The position numbers and the translations under genes are program-made. The notes beneath the pieces were generated by a model, which was not told the DNA's origin, made no database searches, and was given only the letters and a program-made list of their open reading frames with translations. Shown here piece by piece: positions 18,126 to 30,437 of a stretch of DNA of 64,000 nucleotides. The DNA is from Streptococcus constellatus subsp. constellatus (lineage in GTDB: Bacteria > Bacillota > Bacilli > Lactobacillales > Streptococcaceae). The DNA lies in NCBI RefSeq assembly GCF_023167545.1, contig NZ_AP014647.1, forward strand, positions 1,674,001 through 1,738,000. The letters are read 5' to 3'. Every line of letters starts with the position of its first letter. The first letter of the stretch is position 1.

Positions 18126-18830
18126 ATGAAACAAACATTATCTATCGTCCAAAAGAAAGTTGACCAAGATTTAAACATCATTGCCATCTTGACTATGCTT
18201 CCGCTTATCGGATATTTATTTTTCCAACAAGAAATAACTGATTTCACCCATCAGTCATCGTTTCCCATTTGGCTTCGCCTTCTCTTTCTCGCAATGTGTC
18301 AGTTTGGTGCAGCTGGTCTAGGGACTAGCGTCGTTCTGATTCGTCGCAAAGAAAGCTGGAAAGAATATGGATTGGTTACTAAACATTTTCTCCCGTCCTG
18401 CGTCCAAACTGCAATCACCTGTCTTCCTTTGCTGCTTTTCCTCATCATTACAGGACAAGTTCACACCTACCTCCCATTTCAATCAATCTCCTTAACGAAA
18501 GAAATTCTTGCTAGTTCTTTTCCGACAAACATCTTAGGTTACTTGCTCATTTCTCTTATCTGGGGATTCTGGGAAGGTTTTAATTATGTTGTAATTTCTA
18601 GGAAAATCAATCTTCGCTATCCACGTCAAAATAAGAAAATTGACCTTGGTGCCCTCATTTGTGCTTTGATTTGCCTCCTTGTTCATGGAATGATTGGCTT
18701 GGATGCGACTTCTCTATTTGAAGCAATCGCCGTATTCATTCTCATTTATGGCATGCTGGTCATTCAGAAACGGACTGGGAATGCATGGAGTTGTATTCTC
18801 ATCTTTTGCTTCTTTTGGAATGCATTTTAA
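18126..18830 (+). CDS. Multi-pass membrane protein, CPBP-like
   Basis: About 234 residues with six or seven hydrophobic segments from MLPLIGYLFF near residue 27 to the C-terminal ILIFCFFWNAF. The layout recalls the CPBP/Rce1 (CAAX protease or bacteriocin-processing) family, with an acidic WGFWEGFNYVVISRK segment and a later LVHGMIG. The canonical EExxxR motif is absent, so protease activity is doubtful. ATG 18126 follows AAGGGC and a good promoter; an upstream start at 18075 would lie on the -35. It is a single plus-strand gene between pgk and rpoC. Function not recognised. Confidence 0.72.
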   Translation: MKQTLSIVQKKVDQDLNIIAILTMLPLIGYLFFQQEITDFTHQSSFPIWLRLLFLAMCQFGAAGLGTSVVLIRRKESWKEYGLVTKHFLPSCVQTAITCLPLLLFLIITGQVHTYLPFQSISLTKEILASSFPTNILGYLLISLIWGFWEGFNYVVISRKINLRYPRQNKKIDLGALICALICLLVHGMIGLDATSLFEAIAVFILIYGMLVIQKRTGNAWSCILIFCFFWNAF

Positions 18831-18961
18831 TACTAGCCAAAAATCTAATTTTGACGGCCCCTTTTTACACTTGAATCAAAATTAAAATGCGATATATTCG
18901 CTATGCAAAGTTAGCTAAATTTGAAAATTACCAGAGAATTTTTCATAAAATTCTAAACCTA

Positions 18962-18994
18962 ACAAAAAGAGTCGAAGATTTCGACTCTTTTTTA
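18962..18994 (-). terminator. Terminator after rpoC, usable in both directions
   Basis: AAAAAGAGTCGAA and TTCGACTCTTTTT arms pair perfectly around a GAT loop, one base after the rpoC stop; U-runs occur on both strands, so it can also end the 18126 transcript. Confidence 0.92.
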
Positions 18995-21900
18995 TTATTT
19001 TGCTGGTGTGGTTTCTTCCACAGTTTCTGTTGCCGTTGTATCTTCGATAATTTCAACTTCATTGACAGCTTGCGGCTCAAGATTACGGTAGCGTGCCATA
19101 CCTGTACCAGCTGGAATGATTTTACCAATGATAACATTTTCCTTTAGACCAAGCAAGTGATCTTTCTTACCACGGATAGCCGCATCAGTCAGAACACGAG
19201 TGGTTTCTTGGAAAGAGGCAGCTGATAAGAAACTGTTGGTTTCCAGAGAAGCCTTGGTAATTCCCATAAGAACAGGACGAGCTGTTGCAGGAACACCGCC
19301 TGAGATAACTACATCTCGGTTAGCATCGGTAAAGTCTGTAATATCCATGAGTGTGCCCATAAGAAGATCAGTATCTCCCGGATCCATGATGCGCACCTTA
19401 CGAATCATTTGGCGAACCATTACTTCAATATGCTTGTCACCGATTTCTACCCCTTGACTGCGGTAAACTTTTTGCACTTCAGCTAGCAGGTAAGTCTCAA
19501 CAGACAAGACATCACGAACAGCCAATAAATGTTTCGGTTGGATAGAACCTTCTGTTAATGCTGCCCCGCGAGAAACTTGGTCACCTACAGCCACTTTCAT
19601 ACGAGCTGTAAATGGTACAACGTATTCTCCTTCACCGGTTGCACCCTTGACAAAGACTTTCTTAGTCCGAGTGGAAGCATCTTCTTCAATCGCAGTGACT
19701 TCACCTTTAACTTCTGTGATGACTGCTTCCCCTTTTGGATTACGGGCTTCAAAGATTTCTTGAACCCGAGGAAGCCCCTGAGTAATATCAGTATTAGAAG
19801 CAACACCACCCGTATGGAAAGTCCGCATAGTCAATTGTGTACCAGGTTCACCGATAGATTGGGCAGCAATGGTTCCAACTGCTTCCCCAACTTCAACAGC
19901 GTCGCCCGTTGCCAAGTTGATACCATAACAGCGACGGCAAACGCCATGACGCGTATTACATGTAAAGACAGAACGGATAGTAACTTCTTCGATACCAGCG
20001 TTGATAATTTCATGCGCTACATCTTCTGTAATCAATACATCTGGACCAACGATGACTTCACCTGTTTCAGGATGTTTAACCGATTTTTTCGTATAACGAC
20101 CAATCAAGCGCTCTTCCAATGGTTCAATCATTTCTTTGCCGTCAGTAATAGAGCGAATCACAAGACCACGGTCAGTTCCACAATCGTCTTCACGAATGAT
20201 AACATCTTGCGCCACATCAACCAAGCGACGAGTCAAATAACCTGAGTCGGCAGTCTTAAGGGCTGTATCAGTCATCCCTTTACGCGCTCCGTGAGTTGAG
20301 AAGAACATTTCCAGAACAGACAAACCTTCACGGAAGTTAGACAAGATTGGCAACTCCATGATACGGCCATTTGGCGCAGCCATCAGACCACGCATGCCGG
20401 CAAGTTGCGAGAAGTTGGAGATGTTACCACGGGCTCCAGAATCCATCATCATAACAATTGGGTTCTTAGGATCTTGATTGGCAACTAACCGTTTTTCCAA
20501 TTTTTCACGAGCTGCACGCCATTCAGCTGTAACTGCATTATAACGTTCATCATCTGTAATCATCCCACGACGGAATTGTTTTGTAATTTGTTCCACACGC
20601 TTGTGAGATGCTTCGATGATTTCAGCCTTATCTTCAACGACTGGAATATCGGCAATCCCTACTGTCAAACCAGCAAGCGTTGAATGATGATAGCCGAGAT
20701 CTTTCAGACGGTCTAGAAAAGCAGACGTTTCAGTTGTACGGAAACGTTTGAAGATCTCAGCAATGATATTCCCGAGATTTTTCTTCTTAAATGGTACGTT
20801 TAATTCAAGTTTACTGATGGCTTCTTTGACATCTTGACCAGGTTCTAAGAAGTATTTAGCTGGCACACCTTCTGCTATGTTTGAGGCAACTGGTTCTTGC
20901 AAATACGGCAATTCATCTGGCATGATGTCATTGAAAAGAATCTTACCAACTGTTGTCAAAAGAATCTTGTGTTTTTGATTTTCCGTCCATGGTTTGTTTA
21001 AACTATCCGTCGCAATCCCAACACGCGTATGCAAGTGCACATAACCATTCCGAAGAGCCATTACAGCTTCATCACGATCTTTAAAGACCATACCTTCACC
21101 TTCACGACCGGCTTCTTCCATCGTTAGGTAGTAGTTCCCTAAGACCATATCTTGTGAAGGTGTTACGACTGGCTTACCGTCTTTTGGATTGAGGATGTGC
21201 TCAGCAGCTAGCATAAGAATCCGTGCTTCTGCCTGAGCTTCTTCCGACAATGGTACGTGAATAGCCATTTGGTCTCCGTCAAAGTCAGCGTTGTAGGCTT
21301 CACAGACTAACGGGTGCAAACGAAGAGCTTTCCCGTCAATTAAGACTGGCTCAAATGCTTGAATTCCTAATCTGTGAAGTGTCGGTGCGCGGTTAAGGAG
21401 TACCGGGTGTTCTTTAATGACATCCTCTAAGATATCCCAAATACGTTCATCACTGCGTTCCACCAAGCGTTTAGCAGCTTTCACGTTTTGCACAATATCA
21501 CGCGCTACAATTTCACGCATAACAAATGGTTTGAAAAGCTCAATTGCCATTTCGCGCGGCACACCACATTGGTACATTTTGAGGGTTGGACCTACCGCAA
21601 TAACCGAACGTCCTGAGAAGTCAACCCGTTTTCCGAGCAAGTTTTGACGGAAACGACCTTGTTTTCCTTTAAGCATGTGGCTCAATGATTTGAGCGGGCG
21701 GCTACCTGGTCCAGTAATTGGACGACCACGACGACCGTTGTCAATCAACGCATCAACCGCTTCTTGCAACATCCGCTTTTCATTTTGCACGATGATTCCA
21801 GGAGCATTCAGCTCTAAAAGACGTGCCAAACGATTGTTCCGATTGATAACACGACGGTAAAGATCGTTCAAGTCAGAGGAAGCAAAGCGTCCACCGTCCA

Positions 21901-22633
21901 GCTGAAGCATTGGACGTAAGTCTGGCGGAATAACTGGCAAGATGTTTAAGACCATCCATTCTGGTTTGTTACCAGATTTTTGGAAAGCATCTAAAACATC
22001 TAAGCGGCGTATCGCTTTGACGCGCTTTTGCCCAGTTGCAGTTTTTAATTCTTCTTTGAGGGCTGCAATTTCTTTTTCCAAATCTACTTGTTTCAAGAGA
22101 TCTTGGATAGCTTCAGCACCCATTTTTGCAACAAATGATCCTGAACCGTATTCCCGCAAGCGTTCACGATATTCCCGCTCCGTCATAATAGATTTGTGCT
22201 CAAGTGGCGTATCTTTTGGATCAATTACCACATAAGCTGCAAAATAAATGACTTCTTCAAGAGCACGAGGACTCATATCCAATGTCAAGCCCATGCGACT
22301 CGGAATCCCTTTAAAATACCAAATATGAGAAACAGGAGCCTTTAACTCAATATGTCCCATACGCTCACGACGCACTTTTGTACGAGTGACTTCAACACCA
22401 CAACGGTCACAAATGATTCCTTTATAACGAATCCGTTTATACTTTCCACACGCACATTCCCAATCTTTCGTAGGACCAAAGATGACTTCATCAAAAAGTC
22501 CTTCACGTTCTGGCTTTAGTGTACGGTAGTTAATTGTTTCAGGTTTCTTCACTTCCCCATAAGACCAAGAGCGGACTTTACTAGGTGAAGCTAGGGTGAT
22601 TTGCATACTTTGAAAACGATTTACATCAACCAC
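18995..22633 (-). CDS. rpoC: RNA polymerase subunit beta'
   Basis: Catalytic subunit of RNA polymerase, 1212 residues. N-terminal zinc finger ([20 protein letters not shown]), the [23 protein letters not shown] switch/lid region, the NADFDGDQM Mg2+-binding aspartates, the trigger-loop region (FTHG-type [11 protein letters not shown]) and the second zinc site (C...CRRCYG) are all present. It begins at GTG 22633, preceded by AAAGG. It follows rpoB by 38 bases in the usual rpoBC operon and ends with a strong terminator. Confidence 0.98.
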   Translation of the reverse strand: MVDVNRFQSMQITLASPSKVRSWSYGEVKKPETINYRTLKPEREGLFDEVIFGPTKDWECACGKYKRIRYKGIICDRCGVEVTRTKVRRERMGHIELKAPVSHIWYFKGIPSRMGLTLDMSPRALEEVIYFAAYVVIDPKDTPLEHKSIMTEREYRERLREYGSGSFVAKMGAEAIQDLLKQVDLEKEIAALKEELKTATGQKRVKAIRRLDVLDAFQKSGNKPEWMVLNILPVIPPDLRPMLQLDGGRFASSDLNDLYRRVINRNNRLARLLELNAPGIIVQNEKRMLQEAVDALIDNGRRGRPITGPGSRPLKSLSHMLKGKQGRFRQNLLGKRVDFSGRSVIAVGPTLKMYQCGVPREMAIELFKPFVMREIVARDIVQNVKAAKRLVERSDERIWDILEDVIKEHPVLLNRAPTLHRLGIQAFEPVLIDGKALRLHPLVCEAYNADFDGDQMAIHVPLSEEAQAEARILMLAAEHILNPKDGKPVVTPSQDMVLGNYYLTMEEAGREGEGMVFKDRDEAVMALRNGYVHLHTRVGIATDSLNKPWTENQKHKILLTTVGKILFNDIMPDELPYLQEPVASNIAEGVPAKYFLEPGQDVKEAISKLELNVPFKKKNLGNIIAEIFKRFRTTETSAFLDRLKDLGYHHSTLAGLTVGIADIPVVEDKAEIIEASHKRVEQITKQFRRGMITDDERYNAVTAEWRAAREKLEKRLVANQDPKNPIVMMMDSGARGNISNFSQLAGMRGLMAAPNGRIMELPILSNFREGLSVLEMFFSTHGARKGMTDTALKTADSGYLTRRLVDVAQDVIIREDDCGTDRGLVIRSITDGKEMIEPLEERLIGRYTKKSVKHPETGEVIVGPDVLITEDVAHEIINAGIEEVTIRSVFTCNTRHGVCRRCYGINLATGDAVEVGEAVGTIAAQSIGEPGTQLTMRTFHTGGVASNTDITQGLPRVQEIFEARNPKGEAVITEVKGEVTAIEEDASTRTKKVFVKGATGEGEYVVPFTARMKVAVGDQVSRGAALTEGSIQPKHLLAVRDVLSVETYLLAEVQKVYRSQGVEIGDKHIEVMVRQMIRKVRIMDPGDTDLLMGTLMDITDFTDANRDVVISGGVPATARPVLMGITKASLETNSFLSAASFQETTRVLTDAAIRGKKDHLLGLKENVIIGKIIPAGTGMARYRNLEPQAVNEVEIIEDTTATETVEETTPAK

Positions 22634-22671
22634 TATTTCTTACCTTTCTTTATTATCTATTGAATCAGTTC

Positions 22672-25600
22672 TTATTCTTTTCCTTCAGCTTCAAAAGCTG
22701 CTCTCGCTTCTTGAGCTGCCTTTTCACGCGCTTTTTCAAGGTCATCTACGTGAATCACATCGTCATCCATGCCTTCATCCAAGTCACGAAGTTCTACTTC
22801 ATTGTCATCTTCATCTAGGACGCGCATGTCAAGACCAAGTGACTGCAATTCTTTCACAAGAACACGGAAAGATTCTGGCACACCTGGTTTTGGAATTGGT
22901 TTACCTTTAGTAATAGCTTCATAAGCTCTCAAACGACCATTGATATCATCTGACTTGTAGGTCAAGATTTCTTGAAGGACGTTAGAAGCACCGTAAGCTT
23001 CCAAAGCCCAAACTTCCATTTCTCCAAAACGTTGTCCACCGAATTGAGCTTTACCACCAAGTGGTTGCTGTGTAACGGTTGAATAAGGACCAACTGAACG
23101 GGCATGAAGCTTATCATCGACCATGTGGTGCAATTTAATCATATACATGACACCGACAGATACACGGTTGTCAAACGGCTCGCCCGTACGACCATCATAA
23201 AGAATCGTCTTGGCATCGCTATCCATGCCTGCTTCACGAACAGTATCCCAAAGGTCATCTGAGCTTGCTCCGTCAAATACTGGCGTTGCTATGTGGATAC
23301 CAAGGTTGCGAGCAGCCATACCAAGGTGAAGCTCCATAACCTGTCCGATATTCATACGTGATGGCACCCCAAGTGGGTTCAACATGATGTCTACTGGTGT
23401 TCCGTCTGGAAGATAAGGCATATCCTCAACTGGAACGATACGGGAAACAACCCCTTTATTTCCGTGGCGTCCGGCCATCTTATCCCCAACGCGGATCTTT
23501 CGTTTTTGAGCAATGTAAACACGCACCAACATGTTGACACCAGATTGCAATTCATCACCGTTCGCACGAGTAAAGATTTTCACATCACGGACAACCCCAG
23601 CACCACCATGTGGTACACGAAGAGATGTGTCACGTACTTCACGAGATTTATCACCGAAAATTGCATGAAGCAGGCGTTCTTCAGCGGATAAGTCTTTTTC
23701 ACCTTTCGGCGTTACTTTACCGACAAGAATGTCGCCCTCTTTCACCTCAGCACCAATGCGGATAATTCCCATTTCGTCAAGGTCTCTTAGCGCATCTTCC
23801 CCAACGTTTGGAATTTCGCGCGTAATTTCTTCAGGACCAAGCTTTGTATCACGTGTTTCTGATTCAAATTCTTCCAAGTGAACAGAGGTATAAACGTCAT
23901 CTTTTACTAGACGTTCACTCATGATAACGGCATCTTCAAAGTTGTAACCTTCCCATGTCATATAAGCAACGATTGGATTTTGTCCAAGCGCCATTTCACC
24001 TTTTTCCATAGAAGGTCCGTCTGCAATAAAGTCGCCTTTTTCAACCGTATCGCCAACTTTCACCAGCGTACGTTGGTTGTAAGAAGTACCAGAGTTTGAA
24101 CGGCGGAATTTCGTAATATGATAGACATCAAGCGAACCGTCTTCACGACGAACTTCAACTTTGGCAGCATCAGAATATACAACTTTACCGTCGTGCTGTG
24201 CAATAATCGCTGCTCCAGAATCATGAGCTGCTTGGTACTCCATTCCTGTCCCAACATATGGTGCGTGTGGGTCAATCAACGGAACAGCTTGCCGCTGCAT
24301 GTTAGCACCCATGAGGGCACGGTTTGAGTCATCATTTTCAAGGAAAGGAATACATGCTGTCGCAACGGCAACTACCTGTTTAGGCGACACATCCATGAAA
24401 TCCACCTGATCTGAAGGAAATTCTTGGTTATTCCCTTGGTGACGTCCCATAACAATCGCTTCTGCAAAACGCCCGTCTTCTGTTAACTTAGAATTTGCTT
24501 GAGCAACGATGTATTCATCTTCTTCATCCGCTGTTAACCAGACGATTTCATTGGTGACCAGACCTGTTTCACGATCCACTTTACGGTAAGGCGTTTGGAT
24601 AAAGCCATATTTATTCAAATGCCCATAAGAGGACAAGTTATTGATCAAACCAATATTTGGTCCTTCAGGTGTTTCAATCGGACACATACGACCATAGTGG
24701 GTATAGTGCACGTCACGCACTTCGTATCCTGCACGGTCACGTGTTAAACCACCAGGTCCTAAGGCAGATAAACGACGCTTGTGAGACAACTCAGACAGTG
24801 GATTGTGTTGATCCATAAATTGAGACAATTGAGAGGAACCAAAGAATTCTTTGATAGCTGCTGTAACTGGGCGTATGTTAATGATTTGTTGCGGAGTCAG
24901 TACTTCGTTATCTTGCACGCTCATGCGTTCACGCACATTGCGCTCCATGCGAGAAAGTCCAAGACGCACTTGGTTAGCAAGCAATTCACCTACCGCACGA
25001 ATCCGACGATTTCCCAAGTGGTCAATATCATCCACACGGCCGATGCCTTCTGCTAAGTTGAGGAAGTAGCTCATCTCAGCCAAGATATCCGCTGGTGTAA
25101 TCGTATGAACCCGATCACCTGGATTAGCGTTCCCAATAATAGTTACCACGCGATCTGGATCAGTTGGTGCCACGACTTTGAATTTTTGAAGAACGACTGG
25201 ATCTGTCAATACAGCTGCATCATTTGGAATATAAGTGATTTTATTCAAATCTCCATCCAAATAGTCTGCAATACTATCAATGACACTACGCGTCATAACT
25301 GTTCCGGCTTCTACTAAGATTTCTCCTGTTTCTGGGTCAACCAAAGGTTCTGCAATCGTTTGATTTAACAAACGTGTTTTGATATTTAATTTTTTATTAA
25401 TCTTGTAACGACCAACTGCCGCCAAGTCATAACGATGTGGATCAAAGAAACGAGCAACCAACAGACTACGTGAGCTATCCGCTGTCTTAGGCTCACCTGG
25501 ACGAAGGCGTTCATAGATTTCTTTCAGCGCTTCATCTGTACGTGAATCCATCGGATTTTTGTGGATATCTTTTTCAATCGTATTGCGAACGAGATCGCTA

Positions 25601-26238
25601 TCACCGAAAATATCAAAGATTTCATCATCACCAGAGAAACCAAGTGCACGAACAAGCGTTGTAAATGGAATTTTACGAGTGCGGTCAATCCGAGTGTAGG
25701 CAATATCTTTTGAGTCCGTTTCCAACTCTAACCAAGCTCCACGGTTTGGAATGACGGTTGAACCATACCCAACCTTCCCATTTTTGTCTACTTTATCATT
25801 GAAGTAAACACCTGGAGAACGAACGAGCTGTGATACGATAATCCGCTCACCACCGTTGATGATAAACGTTCCCATTTCTGTCATGATTGGAAAATCGCCA
25901 AAGAAGACTTCTTGCGTCTTGATTTCGCCGGTTTCTTTATTGATTAAACGGAACGTCACAAAAATAGGTGCAGAATAGCTAGCATCGTGAATCCGTGCTT
26001 CTTCTAAAGTGTATTTGGATTCTTTGATTTCATAACCAACAAACTCCAGATCCATAGTGTCTGTAAAGTTTGAAATAGGAAGTACATCTTCAAATACTTC
26101 TTTCAAACCATGGTCAAGAAAATCTTTGAACGAATCCGTCTGGATTTCAATCAAATTTGGTAAATCAAGAACTTCCTTGATTCTTGAAAAACTACGACGA
26201 GTACGGTGTTTCCCGTATTGAACTTCATGTCCTGCCAA
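22672..26238 (-). CDS. rpoB: RNA polymerase subunit beta
   Basis: RNA polymerase beta subunit of 1188 residues. The start is a TTG at 26238 (translated [19 protein letters not shown]) with AAGGAG eight bases upstream. The rifampicin pocket reads [20 protein letters not shown] then [11 protein letters not shown], with the Asp, His and Ser positions that mutate in resistance all wild type. Later segments ([49 protein letters not shown]) are canonical. Its leader of about 225 bases contains a terminator-like hairpin, suggesting control before rpoBC is transcribed. Confidence 0.98.
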   Translation of the reverse strand: MAGHEVQYGKHRTRRSFSRIKEVLDLPNLIEIQTDSFKDFLDHGLKEVFEDVLPISNFTDTMDLEFVGYEIKESKYTLEEARIHDASYSAPIFVTFRLINKETGEIKTQEVFFGDFPIMTEMGTFIINGGERIIVSQLVRSPGVYFNDKVDKNGKVGYGSTVIPNRGAWLELETDSKDIAYTRIDRTRKIPFTTLVRALGFSGDDEIFDIFGDSDLVRNTIEKDIHKNPMDSRTDEALKEIYERLRPGEPKTADSSRSLLVARFFDPHRYDLAAVGRYKINKKLNIKTRLLNQTIAEPLVDPETGEILVEAGTVMTRSVIDSIADYLDGDLNKITYIPNDAAVLTDPVVLQKFKVVAPTDPDRVVTIIGNANPGDRVHTITPADILAEMSYFLNLAEGIGRVDDIDHLGNRRIRAVGELLANQVRLGLSRMERNVRERMSVQDNEVLTPQQIINIRPVTAAIKEFFGSSQLSQFMDQHNPLSELSHKRRLSALGPGGLTRDRAGYEVRDVHYTHYGRMCPIETPEGPNIGLINNLSSYGHLNKYGFIQTPYRKVDRETGLVTNEIVWLTADEEDEYIVAQANSKLTEDGRFAEAIVMGRHQGNNQEFPSDQVDFMDVSPKQVVAVATACIPFLENDDSNRALMGANMQRQAVPLIDPHAPYVGTGMEYQAAHDSGAAIIAQHDGKVVYSDAAKVEVRREDGSLDVYHITKFRRSNSGTSYNQRTLVKVGDTVEKGDFIADGPSMEKGEMALGQNPIVAYMTWEGYNFEDAVIMSERLVKDDVYTSVHLEEFESETRDTKLGPEEITREIPNVGEDALRDLDEMGIIRIGAEVKEGDILVGKVTPKGEKDLSAEERLLHAIFGDKSREVRDTSLRVPHGGAGVVRDVKIFTRANGDELQSGVNMLVRVYIAQKRKIRVGDKMAGRHGNKGVVSRIVPVEDMPYLPDGTPVDIMLNPLGVPSRMNIGQVMELHLGMAARNLGIHIATPVFDGASSDDLWDTVREAGMDSDAKTILYDGRTGEPFDNRVSVGVMYMIKLHHMVDDKLHARSVGPYSTVTQQPLGGKAQFGGQRFGEMEVWALEAYGASNVLQEILTYKSDDINGRLRAYEAITKGKPIPKPGVPESFRVLVKELQSLGLDMRVLDEDDNEVELRDLDEGMDDDVIHVDDLEKAREKAAQEARAAFEAEGKE

Positions 26239-26365
26239 GTTTTTTACTCCTTCTTCTTTCTACATTCTCTATTACATGATAGAGTAGCAATTTCATTTGT
26301 CCTTTCTGATAAATTTTCAGAATCTTTAAGTTTTGATAACAAACGATGAAAATCCCAAAAATAGG

Positions 26366-26413
26366 CACAAAAAGAGCAGCTAAATCTGACTCTAAAAGTA
26401 TGATTTAACTGCT
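26366..26413 (-). terminator. Terminator-like hairpin inside the rpoB leader
   Basis: AGCAGTTAAATC and GATTTAGCTGCT arms (12 bp, one wobble, 15-base loop) are followed by CTTTTTGTG on the minus strand. The hairpin lies about 55 bases downstream of the rpoB -10 and 130 bases before the TTG start, so it can act as an attenuator; it may also end pbp1b readthrough. An upstream GCTTTAT/ATAAAGC stem (26418-26447) could be an alternative fold. Confidence 0.65.
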
Positions 26414-26468
26414 GTGAGCTTTATATGGACAATATTTCAAATAAAGCAGACGACAAATTATTAATAAT

Positions 26469-26497
26469 ATTATACCCTATTTTACTCTGCTTTTCAA
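26469..26497 (-). promoter_or_regulatory. Sigma-A promoter of rpoBC
   Basis: The complement reads TTGAAA (26492-26497), 17 bases, TATAAT (26469-26474), starting 30 bases after the pbp1b stop. Confidence 0.8.
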
Positions 26498-26526
26498 GTT
26501 TCTTTACTTATGAAAGTGTTTTTATT

Positions 26527-28866
26527 TTAACGTCCACCTAAAAGTGCTGCCCAAGCTTTTTGATAATCACTATCTGTCCCACCGATTCCAAATTTATAGG
26601 TGGTCATCGGAGCGCCATTTTTCGCCCAGTAACTAGTAACCGTCTGACCAGTCAGGCTCATGCTACGACCGTTGACTGTGACTGTTCCAGCTCGTTCACC
26701 TGTTGCTTTGAGAACATTGGACTTAATCACGCTTGAATCCAAATTGAACTTATCACCAACTCCCCAAATATTTGGATCAGCTTGATGAATTGCATTCACC
26801 AAGTGAGCCATATACTGAGCATTGTTGTTGTAACCCGTCAAAGGTGCCATTGAAGCATTATTGTCATGACCGATCCAGCCACCCAACGTTAATTTTGGAG
26901 TGGATACCATAAGCCACATATCTCCATTGCTGTTGGTTGTACCCGTTTTTCCTATCCAATCAGCATTAGCCAAGCCACTATTAATCTGTGCTAAACGAGA
27001 TTTGAAAGTCGTCGTAGCACCTGAACTCAACACTCCACGCATAAGGCTTTGCATAATCGTTGCTGTGGCCTTGGAATAAACTTGAACAGGTTTAGCTTTA
27101 TGTTCATATACAACTTTCCCATTCTTTGCCGTAATCTTTTCAATCATATAGCGCTCTTGATAAGCCCCATTATTGGCTAAAGTTTGAAAACCATTGGTAT
27201 GCTGAGCAACAGATACTTCAACCCCACCGCCCATTGGCAAACTTTCAATATCGTAATTTTCAATTTGATAGCCCATTTTTTCCATATAACCTCGAACATT
27301 GACCCCTTTGTCACGAAGCAATTTATAGGTCCAATAAGCTGGAATGTTCCAAGAAGTATTTAAAGCCTCCTGCAAATCCATCATAGCCGTACCACGGCTA
27401 TCTACGTGCATAATGGGCTCGCCGCTAGAGAAATTTGCCGGATAATTAGACAGCATACTGGCACTGCCCATCAGGCCTTGGTCAATGGCTATGCCATAAG
27501 CTAAAATCGGTTTAATGGTTGAGCCTGGTGAGCGCTCCGTATCAAAAGCGTGGTTGTTTTGGTTGGAAGCATAATCACGTCCTCCTATAAAGCCCAAAAC
27601 AGCACCCGTCCGATTGTCCATGAGAACATTTCCCGCTTCAACTGCACCTGTTCCATCATCTAACACACCACCAAAATTAGCAATCGCATTTTGCATAGCG
27701 TTGTGGATATTTTTGTTAATCGTTGTGGTAACAGTATAGCCACCCTCACTCAACTCTTTTGCAGCTAATCCTTTATAGGCTTTCACAGTTGCATCATTTT
27801 TCAATTCCTGTTGTGAAACATTGTCTCGCCTAATCAAGTATTCATACATTGCTTTTTGAGCTTCTTTCATCGCAACGTAATATAAATAATCATGCGAATT
27901 TTTTGAAGAGCGTTCGGCAGGCAGAAAATCCCGTTTCAAATCATAATCTTTATACAATTGGTACTCATCTTTATTAATCGCACCTGTTCGATACATATTG
28001 TAAATGACTTTTTTAGCACGGTTGAGTCCTAATGTCATGTCTTTAGCACTTTTCAGACTACCATCAGCTGCATAAGGAGAATAAACAATCGGGCTTTGTG
28101 GCAACCCCGCAATAAAAGCTGCTTGAGGTACTGTCAACTTGCTAGCAGGTACTCCAAAAATTCCTTGGGCTGCTTCTTCTACACCGGCAATATTTTGCCC
28201 TTTATTATTTCTTCCAAACGGGGCCACATTCAAATAAGTCGTTAAAATATCATCTTTGCTCATACAGCGTTCTAAAGCCAGTGCATCAATGATTTCTGTC
28301 GCTTTACGCTTGAAAGTTGGTGCATCACCAACAACTTGTTGTTTGATTAACTGCTGCGTTAAGGTAGAACCACCACTTGAGGAGCCAATCCCTGCAACAG
28401 AGCCTAGTGTTGCCCGCAAAACAGCTTTCGTAACAACCCCATGATGCTTGTGGAAATTTTCGTCTTCCGTAGCAATGACTGCTTTTTTTACATTAGCAGA
28501 AATAGATTTGCTAGCTACTGATATTCTTAGTAAATCACTATCAATTGCTGAAATTGAACTACCATCAGCATATTTTAATTCAGAAATAGCCGAGATGTCT
28601 TGGATTTTTTTGATGAGCTCTTCTTTTTTAGGAGTTTCAACCTTATCGAAGATTCTTGCACCATAACCCAATGCAATACCTCCACCAAACAAGCACCCTA
28701 AAAAAACAAGCACAAAAAAGACATTTGATAATAATTTCAGAGTACGAAGGATAGTTCCACCAATACTCAAAATTGTCCAGTTTTCCTTTTTATTTTTGCT
28801 AGGACGATCTGTTTGAAAAAGTTTCTCAAACAATTGTTGTATTTTTTCTAAAACTTGTTTAAACAT
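26527..28866 (-). CDS. pbp1b: Bifunctional class A penicillin-binding protein PBP1b
   Basis: Builds and cross-links peptidoglycan; 779 residues. Cytoplasmic tail rich in Lys, one membrane anchor ([20 protein letters not shown] near residues 50-70), then a GT51 glycosyltransferase domain with the catalytic [20 protein letters not shown] and [17 protein letters not shown] motifs, then the transpeptidase with SPGSTIKP (catalytic Ser), SWN and KTGTT. ATG 28866 follows AAGGAG. The pbp1b-rpoB-rpoC order with divergent tyrS is the streptococcal one. Confidence 0.95.
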   Translation of the reverse strand: MFKQVLEKIQQLFEKLFQTDRPSKNKKENWTILSIGGTILRTLKLLSNVFFVLVFLGCLFGGGIALGYGARIFDKVETPKKEELIKKIQDISAISELKYADGSSISAIDSDLLRISVASKSISANVKKAVIATEDENFHKHHGVVTKAVLRATLGSVAGIGSSSGGSTLTQQLIKQQVVGDAPTFKRKATEIIDALALERCMSKDDILTTYLNVAPFGRNNKGQNIAGVEEAAQGIFGVPASKLTVPQAAFIAGLPQSPIVYSPYAADGSLKSAKDMTLGLNRAKKVIYNMYRTGAINKDEYQLYKDYDLKRDFLPAERSSKNSHDYLYYVAMKEAQKAMYEYLIRRDNVSQQELKNDATVKAYKGLAAKELSEGGYTVTTTINKNIHNAMQNAIANFGGVLDDGTGAVEAGNVLMDNRTGAVLGFIGGRDYASNQNNHAFDTERSPGSTIKPILAYGIAIDQGLMGSASMLSNYPANFSSGEPIMHVDSRGTAMMDLQEALNTSWNIPAYWTYKLLRDKGVNVRGYMEKMGYQIENYDIESLPMGGGVEVSVAQHTNGFQTLANNGAYQERYMIEKITAKNGKVVYEHKAKPVQVYSKATATIMQSLMRGVLSSGATTTFKSRLAQINSGLANADWIGKTGTTNSNGDMWLMVSTPKLTLGGWIGHDNNASMAPLTGYNNNAQYMAHLVNAIHQADPNIWGVGDKFNLDSSVIKSNVLKATGERAGTVTVNGRSMSLTGQTVTSYWAKNGAPMTTYKFGIGGTDSDYQKAWAALLGGR

Positions 28867-28892
28867 TCTTTCTCCTTGGGCTTTCTGTGCCT

Positions 28893-28922
28893 ATTATAGC
28901 AAATTTATGAAACTTCTGACAA
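28893..28922 (-). promoter_or_regulatory. Sigma-A promoter of pbp1b
   Basis: TTGTCA (complement of 28917-28922), 18-base spacer, TATAAT (complement of 28893-28898), 27 bases before the start codon. Confidence 0.75.
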
Positions 28923-29000
28923 CAAGAAATGCAAGCCTTGGCTGAAATCATTGTTTTTTTCATTATTTTTGCGATTTTACTATATTCTAGTGCTTGTTTG

Positions 29001-29009
29001 TGATACAAT
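29001..29009 (+). promoter_or_regulatory. Extended -10 promoter of tyrS
   Basis: TGATACAAT with weak -35 sequence lies 39 bases before the ATG. No T-box leader (no AGGGTGGNACCGCG element) is present, so tyrS is not T-box regulated here. Confidence 0.55.
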
Positions 29010-29047
29010 GTTACAATAACTAGAAATTTTATAAAGGAGAGACAGAT

Positions 29048-30304
29048 ATGCACATTTTTGATGAGCTAAAAGAACGTGGTTTGGTTTTTCAAACAACTGA
29101 CGAAGAAGCATTGCGCAAAGCCCTAGCAGAAGGAAATGTCAGCTTTTATTCTGGTTATGACCCAACTGCTGATAGCTTACATCTTGGTCACCTTGTACCA
29201 ATCCTTGTCATGAAACATTTACAGTTGGCTGGTCACAAACCCTATGCTCTCGTTGGCGGTGCAACTGGCTTAATTGGCGATCCATCATTTAAAGATACAG
29301 AACGGAGCTTACAAACAAAAGACACAGTTGAAGGCTGGGTACAGAGCATTCAAGCGCAAGTATCGCGTTTTCTTGACTTTGAAAATGGCGACAACAAGGC
29401 TGAAATGGTCAACAACTATGACTGGTTCTCCGACATTAGCTTTATTGACTTTCTACGTGATGTTGGAAAATATTTCACTGTCAACTACATGATGAGTAAA
29501 GAATCCGTAAAAAAACGGATTGAAACAGGCATTTCGTATACCGAGTTTGCTTACCAGATTATGCAAGGCTATGACTTTTTTGAGTTAAATCGACAATACG
29601 ATGTCACTTTGCAAATCGGTGGCTCAGATCAATGGGGCAATATGACAGCTGGTACAGAGTTACTTCGCCGCAAAGCAGATAAAACAGGTCATGTTATTAC
29701 AGTGCCACTCATCACAGATGCCACTGGTAAGAAATTTGGTAAGTCAGAAGGTAATGCTGTATGGCTCAATGCCGATAAAACCAGCCCTTACGAAATGTAT
29801 CAATTCTGGATGAATGTCATGGACGCTGATGCCGTGCGTTTCCTAAAAATCTTTACACTTCTTCCACTTGATGAAATCGAAGAAATCGGAAAACAATTTG
29901 AAGCAGCTCCCCACGAACGGTTGGCACAAAAAATCTTAGCACGAGAAGTGGTCACACTTGTACATGGCGAAGAAGCCTACAAAGAAGCGCTCAACATCAC
30001 CGAACAACTTTTTGCTGGAAATATTAAAAATCTTTCTGTCAAAGAATTAAAACAAGGTCTTCGCGGAGTGCCAAATTATCAAGTGAAAACAGATGACAAT
30101 CTCAATATTGTGGAAGTTTTGGTAGCAGCTGGCGTTGTCAATTCTAAACGCCAAGCTCGTGAAGATGTTCAAAATGGCGCTATTTATGTCAATGGCGAAC
30201 GTATTCAAGACCTTAACTATACATTAACGGATGCTGACAAATTAGAAAACGAACTAACTGTCATTCGTCGCGGCAAGAAAAAATATTTTGTTTTGACTTA
30301 CTAG
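29048..30304 (+). CDS. tyrS: Tyrosyl-tRNA synthetase
   Basis: Class I aminoacyl-tRNA synthetase of 418 residues charging tRNA-Tyr (a tRNA-Tyr gene is at 44444-44524). The HIGH motif reads HLGH within [15 protein letters not shown] near residue 45, the KMSKS motif appears as [11 protein letters not shown] near residue 230, and the C-terminal S4 RNA-binding domain begins near residue 350 ([19 protein letters not shown]). GGAGAG precedes the ATG. The gene is divergent from pbp1b. An IS1182-family element begins only eight bases after its stop. Confidence 0.97.
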   Translation: MHIFDELKERGLVFQTTDEEALRKALAEGNVSFYSGYDPTADSLHLGHLVPILVMKHLQLAGHKPYALVGGATGLIGDPSFKDTERSLQTKDTVEGWVQSIQAQVSRFLDFENGDNKAEMVNNYDWFSDISFIDFLRDVGKYFTVNYMMSKESVKKRIETGISYTEFAYQIMQGYDFFELNRQYDVTLQIGGSDQWGNMTAGTELLRRKADKTGHVITVPLITDATGKKFGKSEGNAVWLNADKTSPYEMYQFWMNVMDADAVRFLKIFTLLPLDEIEEIGKQFEAAPHERLAQKILAREVVTLVHGEEAYKEALNITEQLFAGNIKNLSVKELKQGLRGVPNYQVKTDDNLNIVEVLVAAGVVNSKRQAREDVQNGAIYVNGERIQDLNYTLTDADKLENELTVIRRGKKKYFVLTY

Positions 30305-30342
30305 TCAAAAATGAAGAGTCTGGGACAATAGTCCCTTTGCTA

Positions 30343-30376
30343 CAAAAAAAGCAACGGATTTGCCGTTGCTTTTTGC
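30343..30376 (+). terminator. Terminator at the left end of the IS1182 element
   Basis: AAAAGCAACGG / CCGTTGCTTTT (11 bp) with a five-base loop and flanking A and T runs. It would now terminate tyrS and shield the transposase from tyrS readthrough. Confidence 0.85.
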
Positions 30377-30437
30377 ATGGTTGCGATAGTCTTGGTAAAA
30401 TAGAATTGCCCAATAAACCATTTAGAAAGGCTATCCC

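Noticed and set aside
19577..20245. 222-codon plus-strand frame opposite rpoC
   Set aside because: Composition is antisense to a certain gene; no ribosome-binding site or known family.
22672..26238. Rifampicin-resistance changes in rpoB
   Set aside because: The key Asp, His and Ser positions of the rifampicin pocket are wild type.
28860..29047. T-box riboswitch before tyrS
   Set aside because: No AGGGTGGNACCGCG element and no specifier or terminator hairpin; the leader is too short. The same holds for gltX.
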